Assembly: GCA_949505625.1 (NCBI GenBank)
Contig: CATBQD010000004.1
Span: 1 to 64,000, forward strand
DNA from: an uncultured Bacilli bacterium
GTDB lineage: Bacteria > Bacillota_I > Bacilli_A > RF39 > UBA660
Direction: 5' to 3'
DNA: 64,000 nt
The number at the start of each line of letters is the position of its first letter. Positions within the stretch are counted from its first letter, which is position 1. Shown piece after piece: positions 1 to 9,229 of this stretch. Below the pieces are notes generated by a model. It had not been told where the DNA came from. It was given only the letters and a program-made list of their open reading frames with translations, and searched no databases. The position numbers and the translations under genes were made by a program.

Positions 1-1656
1 TTTTATTTGGTCTAACGTTTCTTGATATGGGAATTCTTTTTCAAACGCTAATTGTTCTTCTGAATCTTTTTCAAATGCATATCCCTCTATCGATTCTCTT
101 GAGGCATAAAGTTCTAATAATTCTCCTGCTATGCTTTCAGCTCTTTCTCTTGCTTTTAACTTTTTCTTTTGCCATTCTGTTCCACCTAATTTATTTAATT
201 TTGGAATGGCTGTATCTTTGGAAGAATATTTATGGATAAATTCTATTTTTTCTACGGGTACATATAAATGGTCTCCATCTTTATATTCAATATTTAGATA
301 ATCTTTTTTAAATCCGTTTTTCATAAGTGTTTTTAATCCACAATATTTTCCAATTCCATGAGCTACATGAACAACATAATCCCCTTCTTCTAAACTAGAT
401 AAATTCTTTATTTTTGTTCCAATTTTAAAGTTACTTTTATATTTACTAGAATAATCTTGTTTCGCAAATAATTCTCGTTCACTAATAATAACATAATTCT
501 GAAATATAAATCCTTGAGTGATTGGATAAATGACGATATTGATTGCATTTTCAGTGATTTCTTCTATAGATGTAAAAATTAAAGGTATATCATTCCATTC
601 CTCTAATAGTTTATTTACTTGATAGCGATTTGATACACAAATAATAACAGTTTTCTTTTTATATTTTAAAATTTCTGCCTTTATTTTTTCACTAGTTCCA
701 TGGAACATTTCTAATTCTTGAGATTGAAACTTTTCTATTTTATTTTCCTTATTTATTTGATTATCAAAATTATTTAAATATAACATATCATTTGCTTTTA
801 TATTTTCTAAGGAATGCATATAAGGATATTTTTCATGGTTGTTACATTGATATTCAAAGATTTCTTCACAGAGCGTTTGATATCCTCTACTAATATCTTC
901 ATAATTTTCAAAAGCTAATATAGGATTATCTAAAAACTCTAATAACATTGATGGTTTGATATAATTTCCTAATTCTCTCTGTTTTGGTTCTATTTCTAAA
1001 ACTTCATTTACTAAAAATTCTGTATTCGGAGTAATCGCTATTTCTTCTATCTCTCTGATTGTTAACTGACTATCGATATTAAATTCCCTGATTGAATCTA
1101 TTTCATCTCCCCATAATTCGATACGAATTGGGTGATTTTCTCCAAGCGGGAAAATATCTAACACAAATCCTCTGATTGCAATTTCTCCTGTTTTATTTAC
1201 GATAGTTTCTTTTGTATAACCGAGTTTTAATAATTGTTCTATTAAAGTATGCATGTCAATTTGTTCATGAATGCGCAATGTGATTCTTGAATTTTGATAA
1301 ATTTCTTTTGATGGCAGAAAGCGTAGAAATCCCATTAAATTAGTTACAACAATACCAGAACCTTTTGAAGTTAATTGATTTAAAGTTTCTAATCTTGTTA
1401 CTTTTAATTCAGGACTAATTGCCAAAGCTTCACTAGTAAGAAAATCATCCATTGGAAAAAAATATACTTGTTCTGTATATTTACTTAGTCTTTGATAACA
1501 TCGATTTGCTTCATATAAACTATTCGTTACAAGTAATATATTTCTTTTTTGCTGTTTCCATAATTGAAACAAATATATCATTTTTAATTCTTGGGTTAAT
1601 CCTATTATTTCTCCAGATGTTTGAACAATTGGAAATAAGGAATGAAAAAGTTTCAT
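1..1656 (-). CDS. mfd: Transcription-repair coupling factor Mfd, N-terminal part (runs off left edge)
   Basis: Reverse-strand translation from ATG at 1656 (MKLFHSLFPIVQTSGEIIGLTQ...) with Mfd-like segments GEIAIRGFVLDIFPLGENHPIRIELWGDEIDSIREF and GDYVVHVAHGIGKYCGLK...DYLNIEYKDGDHLYVPVEKI; next to pth as in Bacilli. Confidence 0.93.
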   Translation of the reverse strand, partial: MKLFHSLFPIVQTSGEIIGLTQELKMIYLFQLWKQQKRNILLVTNSLYEANRCYQRLSKYTEQVYFFPMDDFLTSEALAISPELKVTRLETLNQLTSKGSGIVVTNLMGFLRFLPSKEIYQNSRITLRIHEQIDMHTLIEQLLKLGYTKETIVNKTGEIAIRGFVLDIFPLGENHPIRIELWGDEIDSIREFNIDSQLTIREIEEIAITPNTEFLVNEVLEIEPKQRELGNYIKPSMLLEFLDNPILAFENYEDISRGYQTLCEEIFEYQCNNHEKYPYMHSLENIKANDMLYLNNFDNQINKENKIEKFQSQELEMFHGTSEKIKAEILKYKKKTVIICVSNRYQVNKLLEEWNDIPLIFTSIEEITENAINIVIYPITQGFIFQNYVIISERELFAKQDYSSKYKSNFKIGTKIKNLSSLEEGDYVVHVAHGIGKYCGLKTLMKNGFKKDYLNIEYKDGDHLYVPVEKIEFIHKYSSKDTAIPKLNKLGGTEWQKKKLKARERAESIAGELLELYASRESIEGYAFEKDSEEQLAFEKEFPYQETLDQIK

Positions 1657-1701
1657 AAAATGCCTCCTATACGCCAAAAAAGTGACACTTTTGTATCACA
1701 A

Positions 1702-2262
1702 CTATTTTTTATTATATTTATTCATGACATTTTCAAAGGAATTGATACAAAAATCATCAAAAATGTCAGTTACTGTATTTAGTACACTATCTATTTTTTC
1801 CCTTTCTTCTAACGAAAAACGGCCTAATACATAATCTTTTGTATCATAGTTTTTATTATTTGAAATTCCTATTTTTAGCCTCTTATATTCTTGAGTTTTT
1901 AAATGAAGTTCTATATTTTTTAACCCATTATGGCCACCTGAACTGCCTTTATATTTTAACTTAATTTTTCCAGTTGGCATATCTAAATCATCACTAATTA
2001 CCAAAATATCAGAAATTTCTATTTTATAATATTGCATCAAAGCTTTTACTGCTTCTCCTGATTGGTTCATATAAGTTTGAGGTTTCAATAATAATATTTT
2101 TTCATGATTCTTTTCAAAAATTGTATAAATCCCATTTCCCTTTTTTGAATCCAAAGAAACATGATTTTTCAGAGCTATTTTATCAATTGCCATAAAGCCA
2201 ATATTATGTCTTGTATTTTCATATTCTTTTCCAGGATTTCCTAATCCAACTATCATTTTCAT
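1702..2262 (-). CDS. pth: Peptidyl-tRNA hydrolase
   Basis: MKMIVGLGNPGKEYENTRHNIGFMAID; GGHNGLKNIE. Confidence 0.97.
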   Translation of the reverse strand: MKMIVGLGNPGKEYENTRHNIGFMAIDKIALKNHVSLDSKKGNGIYTIFEKNHEKILLLKPQTYMNQSGEAVKALMQYYKIEISDILVISDDLDMPTGKIKLKYKGSSGGHNGLKNIELHLKTQEYKRLKIGISNNKNYDTKDYVLGRFSLEEREKIDSVLNTVTDIFDDFCINSFENVMNKYNKK

Positions 2263-3110
2263 AAATCCACCTGCTTTATTTGATGATAAATATTATAAAC
2301 TTCACTTGTTTTTACATTTCTATCTTTCGCTACTTTTTTAATTGCTTCTTTTACTGTATAACCTTGAGTTAAATAAATATTAACATGGTCTATCACAGAT
2401 AAGGAATCATAATTTTTTTCATCATGATTTCCTGATACAACCAACACCATCTCTCCTTTGGCTTCCGCTATCTCTACTAATACATTGCTAATTTTTCCCC
2501 GATAGACTTCTTCAAACTTTTTTGTAATTTCTCTAGAAATACTAATATCTCTTTCTCCAAAAATATCTATCATATTTTTTAATGTATCTTTTATTCGATG
2601 AGGCGCTTCATAAAAAATAATTGTATAAGGAATTTCTTTTAAATTTTCTAGTTCCTTTTTTCTTTTACTTTCTTTACTATTTAGAAATCCATAAAATAGA
2701 AAAGGATTCGGTTCTAATCCTGATGAGGTAAGTGCTGGAATAAGCGCTGTTGCTCCTGGAAGTGATACAACATTATATCCAGCTTCTATCGCTACTTTTG
2801 ATAATGCATATCCTGGGTCACTAATAATTGGTGTTCCTCTATCACTCGCTAGTCCCACATTTTTTCCATCTTTTAAAAACTGAATTAATTTTTCACTATT
2901 TTGTTTTTCATTATGTTCATGATTCGCGATTAAAGGCTTTTTAATATTTAAACTTTTTAATAGCTGTCCTGTTACTCTTGTATCTTCAGAAAATATAACA
3001 TCTACAAAATCTAATATTTTAATCGTTCTAAGTGTTATATCATCCATATTTCCAATCGGAGTTGGAATCAAGTATAAAGTTGGACTATTGTCATAACTCT
3101 TCTGTGACAT
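2259..3110 (-). CDS. rsmI: 16S rRNA (cytidine-2'-O)-methyltransferase RsmI
   Basis: LYLIPTPIGNMDDITLRTIKIL, SDRGTPIISDPGY. Confidence 0.95.
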   Translation of the reverse strand: MSQKSYDNSPTLYLIPTPIGNMDDITLRTIKILDFVDVIFSEDTRVTGQLLKSLNIKKPLIANHEHNEKQNSEKLIQFLKDGKNVGLASDRGTPIISDPGYALSKVAIEAGYNVVSLPGATALIPALTSSGLEPNPFLFYGFLNSKESKRKKELENLKEIPYTIIFYEAPHRIKDTLKNMIDIFGERDISISREITKKFEEVYRGKISNVLVEIAEAKGEMVLVVSGNHDEKNYDSLSVIDHVNIYLTQGYTVKEAIKKVAKDRNVKTSEVYNIYHQIKQVDL

Positions 3111-3123
3111 TTTCTCACCTCAC

Positions 3124-3861
3124 TTATGAAAAATATTTCATTACCTCTTCTGTATAACTTCCATCTTTTTGATGCACATACAATGGTGGAAGTATTTTTA
3201 ATCCTGGATTTCCATTCTTTTTTCCTTCTATTAACAATATATGACTATTTTCATTTTGATTTGGATATACATATTGAATTCGTTTCGGTTCTATATTATT
3301 CTTTCTCATTTCTACCAAAATATCAACTAATCGCTCTGGTCTATGAACTAAGGCTATCACGCCTTGATTCTTTAGTAGTTTTCGCGCTAATTTTAGTACA
3401 TCTTCTAAAGTTAGTGTTACTTCATGGCGTGCTATTGTTTTCTCATCCTTTTCATTAAAATGAGAATTTTCTGATACCTTGAAAAATGGTGGATTACAAG
3501 TAATTACATCATATTGGTCTGTTTCAAATGGATAACTCCTTATATCATCATGTATAATTTGAATCTGGTTTTCTAAATGATTTAATACTATAGATTTCTG
3601 CGCTAATTCAGCACTTTTCTTTTGAATTTCGATACCTGTTATTTGAGCATCCGTTTTTGTTGATAAAATAAGAGGAATTGGAGCATTACCAGTACCTATA
3701 TCTAATATCTTTTTTATATTTTTATTGATTGTAACAAAGTTAGGTAATAGGACTGAATCAATTGAAAATCGAAAACTATCACTATCTTGAATAATTTTTA
3801 AATTTTCATATCCTAATAAATAATTAATGGTTTCCACAAATTTCTTCTTCTCTGATTCCAA
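3124..3861 (-). CDS. tRNA1(Val) A37 N6-methyltransferase-like (TrmN6/YabB family)
   Basis: ILDIGTGNAPIPLILS SAM motif and YDVITCNPPFF (NPPY/F) motif. Confidence 0.88.
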   Translation of the reverse strand: MESEKKKFVETINYLLGYENLKIIQDSDSFRFSIDSVLLPNFVTINKNIKKILDIGTGNAPIPLILSTKTDAQITGIEIQKKSAELAQKSIVLNHLENQIQIIHDDIRSYPFETDQYDVITCNPPFFKVSENSHFNEKDEKTIARHEVTLTLEDVLKLARKLLKNQGVIALVHRPERLVDILVEMRKNNIEPKRIQYVYPNQNENSHILLIEGKKNGNPGLKILPPLYVHQKDGSYTEEVMKYFS

Positions 3862-4615
3862 TTCCTGGAATTTCCACAGAATATTTTTTATTCAAAATAT
3901 CAACAGATACTACTTTTCCACTACCTTCTTTTGTTTCTACAGTTTCCCCAATTTTAGGTAAGCATTTTCTACATTCTGAATAGGTTTCATCTTCATATTT
4001 TAGACAACATAATAGTCTTCCACAGGCTCCGTTTATTTTGGTTTGATTGAGAGATATATTTTGGTTTTTGGCCATATTAATAGAAACAGATTCAAAGTCT
4101 TTTAAAAAACAAGAGCAACATAATGGTCTTCCACATGGTCCTATTCCACCAATTTCTTTTGCTTTATCACGAACTCCTACTTGTCGTAATTCAATTCTCG
4201 TTTTATATATAGACGCTAATTCTTTGGCTAAATTTCTAAAGTCAATTCTAGAATCAGCTAAAAATCGAAATACAAGTTGTGTTCTATCAAATGTATAACT
4301 AGCATCTATTATCTGCATATTTAAATGTTCTTTTTGCGCTAATTCTTTGCATTTTTTTAAAGCTTCTATTGCATCTTTTACATTTTTCTTATTGGCATAA
4401 TAATCTTGTTTTGTTGCAATTCTTATTACGTTTTTTAACGGAGATATCAATTTTTTTTCTTCTATAGAAAAAGCTTCTTTTATTACTTTACCAAATTGTT
4501 GTCCTTTATCGGTTTCTACAATAACTGTAATATTATTTTTTAATTTCAAATTATTTGGAGAAAAATAATACATTCTTCCTTTTTCCTCAAATGAAATTCC
4601 TACTACTTCAATCAT
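3824..4615 (-). CDS. ricT: PSP1-domain protein (RicT/YaaT family)
   Basis: GIGPCGRPLCCSCFL...INGACGRLLCCLKYE Cys motifs; neighbour of holB. Confidence 0.9.
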   Translation of the reverse strand: MIEVVGISFEEKGRMYYFSPNNLKLKNNITVIVETDKGQQFGKVIKEAFSIEEKKLISPLKNVIRIATKQDYYANKKNVKDAIEALKKCKELAQKEHLNMQIIDASYTFDRTQLVFRFLADSRIDFRNLAKELASIYKTRIELRQVGVRDKAKEIGGIGPCGRPLCCSCFLKDFESVSINMAKNQNISLNQTKINGACGRLLCCLKYEDETYSECRKCLPKIGETVETKEGSGKVVSVDILNKKYSVEIPGIGIREEEICGNH

Positions 4616-5580
4616 TACCTCACCACCTTTGTTAATTCCAATATTAATTTATCAATTAAGAGATTGTTATTCATGTTTATTTTTATTTTCTTTTTTAATT
4701 CCATTATGATATTAATTTTTTTAGATATTTGTTCCATTTCATTTTTGAAAGCTAGTTCATTTATAAGGTTTTGCTCATCAAAGAATATATGTAAATTTCT
4801 TTCGCATTTCACATTCAATATATCGTTATAGAAAAACGTCATGATATCAAAAGCTAATAAAAATTCTTCCTTTTCTTTTATGGTTGTATGCCAAAGTTTA
4901 TTAGTATAAAGCAGAGTATCTATTCCTTTTTTTTCTACATATTCTACAAAGTGTATTACCTGATGAATAAAATTATAATATTTTTCTTTTTCTTCCTCTA
5001 TTTTTAAATCAAAAATATTATTTTTTATATATATCTGTGCTCTTGATATTGTTGTTTCTTCTATACTTTCTTTTTTCTCTTTTGTTAAAGATAAAATCTG
5101 ACAACGACTTCGTATTGTTTCTAAAACTTGAAATATATTTCCAGTTGTTAAAATTGCTATAATACCTTCCTCTGGTTCCTCTAAAAATTTAAGTAATGAA
5201 TTTGCGGCCGCTTTATTTAGACGTTCTACTTGATGAATAATATATATTTTATATAATCCTTCTAAAGATTTTTTACTGAATTCTTCTTGAAGCTCGTCCA
5301 TCTGTTCCTTTTTAATCCAAAGACCATCTGGTTCAATAATTTTTAACTCAATATAGTTAAAATCAGCAATTTTTTGACATTGTGTACATTGTCCACAATC
5401 TAAATTATTAGTTTTATGAGAAGGACATAATAGATATTTTACAAAGGAAAGTACCATTTGCTCACCAAAAACACAATTTTTGGTGTCTATTAAATATGCA
5501 TGAGATAATTTATTATTTACCACCGCATTTTTCATCATCTGATATACAATTGGCTGTTTTTCTTTGTAATCATCTAACAT
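4615..5580 (-). CDS. holB: DNA polymerase III delta' subunit
   Basis: C-x(n)-C zinc module NNLDCGQCTQCQ, AAANSLLKFLEEPEE motif. Confidence 0.9.
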   Translation of the reverse strand: MLDDYKEKQPIVYQMMKNAVVNNKLSHAYLIDTKNCVFGEQMVLSFVKYLLCPSHKTNNLDCGQCTQCQKIADFNYIELKIIEPDGLWIKKEQMDELQEEFSKKSLEGLYKIYIIHQVERLNKAAANSLLKFLEEPEEGIIAILTTGNIFQVLETIRSRCQILSLTKEKKESIEETTISRAQIYIKNNIFDLKIEEEKEKYYNFIHQVIHFVEYVEKKGIDTLLYTNKLWHTTIKEKEEFLLAFDIMTFFYNDILNVKCERNLHIFFDEQNLINELAFKNEMEQISKKINIIMELKKKIKINMNNNLLIDKLILELTKVVR

Positions 5581-5595
5581 ATATATCACCTACTT

Positions 5596-5784
5596 TTAAA
5601 AAACTGCTAATAAAATAACTAAAAATCCAAATAAGGCAGGAAGCCCCAATATAGAAATTGTCAAAACTGTTATAAAATTTAATGGAATACTAATATTGAG
5701 TGGAGCTACTATTAAGTTAAATCCATATAGTAAAAAACCACTCACTACAATTTTCTTAAAAAAAGAAAATATTTTTTTTATCAT
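5596..5784 (-). CDS. BofA-family small membrane protein
   Basis: NLIVAPLNISIPLNFITVLTISILGLPALFGFLVILL, and position between holB and recR. Confidence 0.75.
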   Translation of the reverse strand: MIKKIFSFFKKIVVSGFLLYGFNLIVAPLNISIPLNFITVLTISILGLPALFGFLVILLAVF

Positions 5785-5814
5785 ATTATCACCACTATAA
5801 TTTATGATAATATT

Positions 5815-6435
5815 TTAAGAATTATTTTCCTCTTTATTCGATATTTTTTTTCTATCCTCTAAAGCCATTTCTAACGTTAATGTATCTATATAATCCATAT
5901 CTGCTCCGAGTGGAACACCATGCGCTATTTTAGAAACAACTACATCTTTTTTCTCTAATAATTTTAGTATATAAAGAGAGGTCGTCTCTCCTTCAATACT
6001 CGGTTTCACCGCAATTATTACTTCTTTGATTTTATCTTTTTCAATTCTATCAATTAATGATTCTATTTTTATATCTTCTGGGTTAATTCCATCTAATGGC
6101 GATATCAACCCATCTAGTACATGATATAGTCCATGATAAGAACCCAACTTTTCAAAAAGTGCTACATTTTTAGGGTCTTCTACGACACAGACGATATCGC
6201 GTTCTCTTGTACTATCTTTACAAATACTACATACTTCTTCTTCTGATAAATTATTACAAACTTCACATCTTCTAATTTTCGTTTTGGTATTCTCTAATGA
6301 TTCAGAAAATAAATGAATTATTTCTTCATCCAAATTTAACGTAGAAAGCGCTAAACGTTCTGCTGTTTTTTCACCAATTCCTGGAAGTTTCTTAAAACAT
6401 TCAATCAGATGTTTAATTGTTGCTGGATAATTCAT
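5815..6435 (-). CDS. recR: Recombination protein RecR
   Basis: LPGIGEKTAERLAL, C4 zinc finger CEVCNNLSEEEVCSIC, TOPRIM. Confidence 0.96.
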   Translation of the reverse strand: MNYPATIKHLIECFKKLPGIGEKTAERLALSTLNLDEEIIHLFSESLENTKTKIRRCEVCNNLSEEEVCSICKDSTRERDIVCVVEDPKNVALFEKLGSYHGLYHVLDGLISPLDGINPEDIKIESLIDRIEKDKIKEVIIAVKPSIEGETTSLYILKLLEKKDVVVSKIAHGVPLGADMDYIDTLTLEMALEDRKKISNKEENNS

Positions 6436-6436
6436 T

Positions 6437-6733
6437 TTAGAAAAGTCCTGGAAGTCCTTGTGTATATTTTCCCATTTTTTGTTCTGTAGTATCATCTACT
6501 TTTTTTAGTGCTTCATTTGTTGCAACTAAAATCATATCTTCTAACATTTCAATATCATCTTTATCTAAAGAGTCTTGTTCAATTTTTACATTCAATACTT
6601 CTTTTTTTCCATTTACTTTTACTGTTACAAATGAGGAACTTCCTTCAAATTCCATTTTATCTATTTTTTCTTTTTCTTCCATCATATCTTTTTGTAATTT
6701 TTGTGCTTGTTTCATCATTGCTTGTATATTCAT
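6437..6733 (-). CDS. YbaB/EbfC nucleoid-associated protein
   Basis: MNIQAMMKQAQKLQKDMMEEKEK; dnaX-ebfC-recR synteny. Confidence 0.95.
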   Translation of the reverse strand: MNIQAMMKQAQKLQKDMMEEKEKIDKMEFEGSSSFVTVKVNGKKEVLNVKIEQDSLDKDDIEMLEDMILVATNEALKKVDDTTEQKMGKYTQGLPGLF

Positions 6734-6744
6734 TTTATCCTCTC

Positions 6745-8460
6745 CTATTCGCTATATTCTATAATATCTCCAAACATACTTTCTATTTTATTTTTTTCTT
6801 CTTTTGCTTCTTTCAAAGTTGATTGATTTTTATATTCTGGTTCTTCTTGCCATTCATAAGTTTTTAGCTTTGAATTAAATTCTTGTTTTATTTCATTCCA
6901 ATTATTTATATTGGTTGCAACTACTTTTATTTCTTCTGCATATGATTTTTTTATAATAGTTTCTATTGTTTGCCAATTATGGTTGAATAAATATTCCATT
7001 GGCTCATCTTTATATACAAAAATCATATATCCTTTTCCTGCCGCTTTCAACTCGCCATCTAAAATCAATGAAGCCCATTGACTACAATTTTCATCTGCTA
7101 AACAGGTAGAAATCATATTTATTTTTTCTTTATATTCTAGAAGTTGCTTCCTATTAAAAATACATAGAGTATTATTAATTCTTATTTTTTTTATTTTTTC
7201 TAATCTAATTTCATCTTCTTTTGCGTCATTTTCTTCTATTTCAACAGTTTTTCTTTTATTTTCAACGGTTTTTTCAATTTGCGTTTTTTCTACACTAAAC
7301 ACCTTTTTTGGCTCTTTTTCTTCGTTTTCTACTATTTTTGGTTCTTTTTCCTCTATTTTTTCTCTTTTTTCTACTTTTTTTTCTTCGCTCTGAGATAAAT
7401 TTAACATTTTTATCAAATGTAATTCCAAAGTTATTTTTTCATTATCAGAATTTTTCATTTCATAAATTGCCTCTGAAAATTGATGAATATAATTTAATAA
7501 TAAATCTTGATTCATATTTTGACCTAATTCTGAATAATTTTGTTGTTCTGATTCATCAAAATAATTAGGCGCTATTTGAAATACTAATATATTTCTTAAA
7601 TAATAAATCAATTCTTCTACCAGTTTTATTAAATTCTTACCTTTATCGTCCAATTCATCAAACTTTTTCAACAAATTCGTAATATCATTATTTAATATTA
7701 ATTTTATAATATCGTTCATTTCTTGATTTCCAATAGTTCCATTAATATCATGTACATCCTGACATGTTATATTATTTGGGCAATAAGAAATAACTTGGTC
7801 TAATAAACTAATAGAATCTCTCATTCCACCTTGGGATAAGATTGCTATTTCTTTTAAGGCTGCGTCCTCAATATTGATATTTTCTTGTTCTACTATTTTT
7901 TTCAAATTTTCTATTATTTTATTTACGCTGATTTTTTTGAAATCAAATCGTTGGCATCTTGATAGTATCGTCGCGGGAATCTTATGAGCTTCTGTTGTCG
8001 CTAAGATAAACAAAATATGTGACGGTGGTTCTTCCAATGTTTTTAATAAAGCATTAAAGGCTCCAGTACTTAACATATGTACCTCATCGATAATATAAAC
8101 TTTGTATTTGCTATTAGAAGGTACTAAATTAACTTTACTTTTTAATTCTCTAATTTCATCTACCCCATTATTAGAAGCTGCATCTATTTCAATGATATCT
8201 GTACTTTGTTTATTATTTATTTGAATACAACTATCACATTCATTACAAGGCTCTAACCCCTTTAGATTTTGGCAATTAATTGTTTTAGCCAATATTTTTG
8301 CAGTACTGGTTTTTCCCGTTCCTCTCGGTCCAGAGAATAGATAAGCATGTGTTAATTTATTATTGGTTATTGCATTTTTCAAAGTTTGAACAATTGTATC
8401 TTGCCCAACAACATCATCAAATCTAGATGGCCTATATTTTCTATATAATGCTTGATACAT
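6745..8460 (-). CDS. dnaX: DNA polymerase III gamma/tau subunit
   Basis: MYQALYRKYRPSRFDDVVGQD, GPRGTGKTSTAKI; start set to the internal ATG at 8460. Confidence 0.97.
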   Translation of the reverse strand: MYQALYRKYRPSRFDDVVGQDTIVQTLKNAITNNKLTHAYLFSGPRGTGKTSTAKILAKTINCQNLKGLEPCNECDSCIQINNKQSTDIIEIDAASNNGVDEIRELKSKVNLVPSNSKYKVYIIDEVHMLSTGAFNALLKTLEEPPSHILFILATTEAHKIPATILSRCQRFDFKKISVNKIIENLKKIVEQENINIEDAALKEIAILSQGGMRDSISLLDQVISYCPNNITCQDVHDINGTIGNQEMNDIIKLILNNDITNLLKKFDELDDKGKNLIKLVEELIYYLRNILVFQIAPNYFDESEQQNYSELGQNMNQDLLLNYIHQFSEAIYEMKNSDNEKITLELHLIKMLNLSQSEEKKVEKREKIEEKEPKIVENEEKEPKKVFSVEKTQIEKTVENKRKTVEIEENDAKEDEIRLEKIKKIRINNTLCIFNRKQLLEYKEKINMISTCLADENCSQWASLILDGELKAAGKGYMIFVYKDEPMEYLFNHNWQTIETIIKKSYAEEIKVVATNINNWNEIKQEFNSKLKTYEWQEEPEYKNQSTLKEAKEEKNKIESMFGDIIEYSE

Positions 8461-8525
8461 ATTCCACCTCCAAACAGTTTTATTATAACACAAATTTAAG
8501 CCATAATAAAAGGTCAAACTTCTAT

Positions 8526-8972
8526 TTAACCTCTTTTCTCTTTGAAAAACTTTTTTAGCAAACTAGCTGCTTCTTTCTCACAAACTCCAGTCTCGATTAT
8601 TGGCACATGATTATTTTTTTCATTGTTCAGTTTATTTAAACTTTCTATATATCCAAATTTAGGACTTGATGTAGCATATACAATTCTTTTAATTCTAGAT
8701 TGTATGATTGCCCCTGCACACATTAGGCACGGTTCTAACGTAATATATAGTGTACATTCCTCTAAGTGCCAATTTTTAAAATACTCACACGCTTCTTTTA
8801 TTACTAATATTTCTGCATGGTCTATCGCATTTTTATTTACTTCTTTTCTATTGTGATTTTTTGCGATAATTTTATTATCATATACTAGCACTGCACCTAC
8901 TGGAACATCTCCATTTTTATATGCGAGTTCTGCTTCTTTTAATGCTTCTCCCATATAATATTTATCTTGCAA
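8526..8972 (-). CDS. tadA: tRNA-specific adenosine deaminase
   Basis: HAEILVIKEA, TLEPCLMCAGAIIQSRI. Confidence 0.96.
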   Translation of the reverse strand: MQDKYYMGEALKEAELAYKNGDVPVGAVLVYDNKIIAKNHNRKEVNKNAIDHAEILVIKEACEYFKNWHLEECTLYITLEPCLMCAGAIIQSRIKRIVYATSSPKFGYIESLNKLNNEKNNHVPIIETGVCEKEAASLLKKFFKEKRG

Positions 8973-8989
8973 GCTATCACATCCTTATA

Positions 8990-9080
8990 CAAAAAAATGA
9001 CACACACACTTAGAGGTTCTTAAGGCTGCTATCTTCCAATTCTGACCTGGTTCAAACATAAATGTTGTGTCATATATAGA
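8990..9080 (-). ncRNA. ffs: Signal recognition particle RNA (small bacterial type)
   Basis: Reverse complement contains TGACACAAC...GAACCAGGTCAGAATTGGAAGATAGCAGCCTTAAGAACC...GTGTGTGTCA, the SRP domain IV GGTCAG/GGAAG/AGCAGCC core with closing ends; located between dnaX/tadA and gyrA. Confidence 0.88.
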
Positions 9081-9116
9081 ATATATCATTTGAAGATTAT
9101 TTGCAAACAAATTTAA

Positions 9117-9132
9117 TGTTCCACGTGAAACA
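9117..9132. promoter_or_regulatory. parS site 1 (TGTTCCACGTGAAACA)
   Basis: Exact match to the known Bacillus parS 16-mer consensus TGTTNCACGTGAAACA. Confidence 0.96.
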
Positions 9133-9153
9133 TTGTCTTTTTTCTGCCTTCGA

Positions 9154-9169
9154 TGTTTCACGTGGAACA
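9154..9169. promoter_or_regulatory. parS site 2 (TGTTTCACGTGGAACA)
   Basis: Exact 16-bp parS palindrome (reverse complement orientation of site 1). Confidence 0.96.
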
Positions 9170-9194
9170 TTGTCTTAAATTTTTTAATTTTATA

Positions 9195-9210
9195 TGTTTC
9201 ACGTGGAACA
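9195..9210. promoter_or_regulatory. parS site 3 (TGTTTCACGTGGAACA)
   Basis: Exact 16-bp parS palindrome. Confidence 0.96.
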
Positions 9211-9229
9211 TACAAAAAACAGAAGCATT

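Noticed and set aside
27-239. 70-aa plus-strand ORF at the left edge, and the 1452-1658 ORF
   Set aside because: Both are antisense to mfd, which is intact on the minus strand through the window edge.
8985-9215. 76-aa ORF on the minus strand
   Set aside because: Overlaps SRP RNA and the three parS sites; translation is just these elements.
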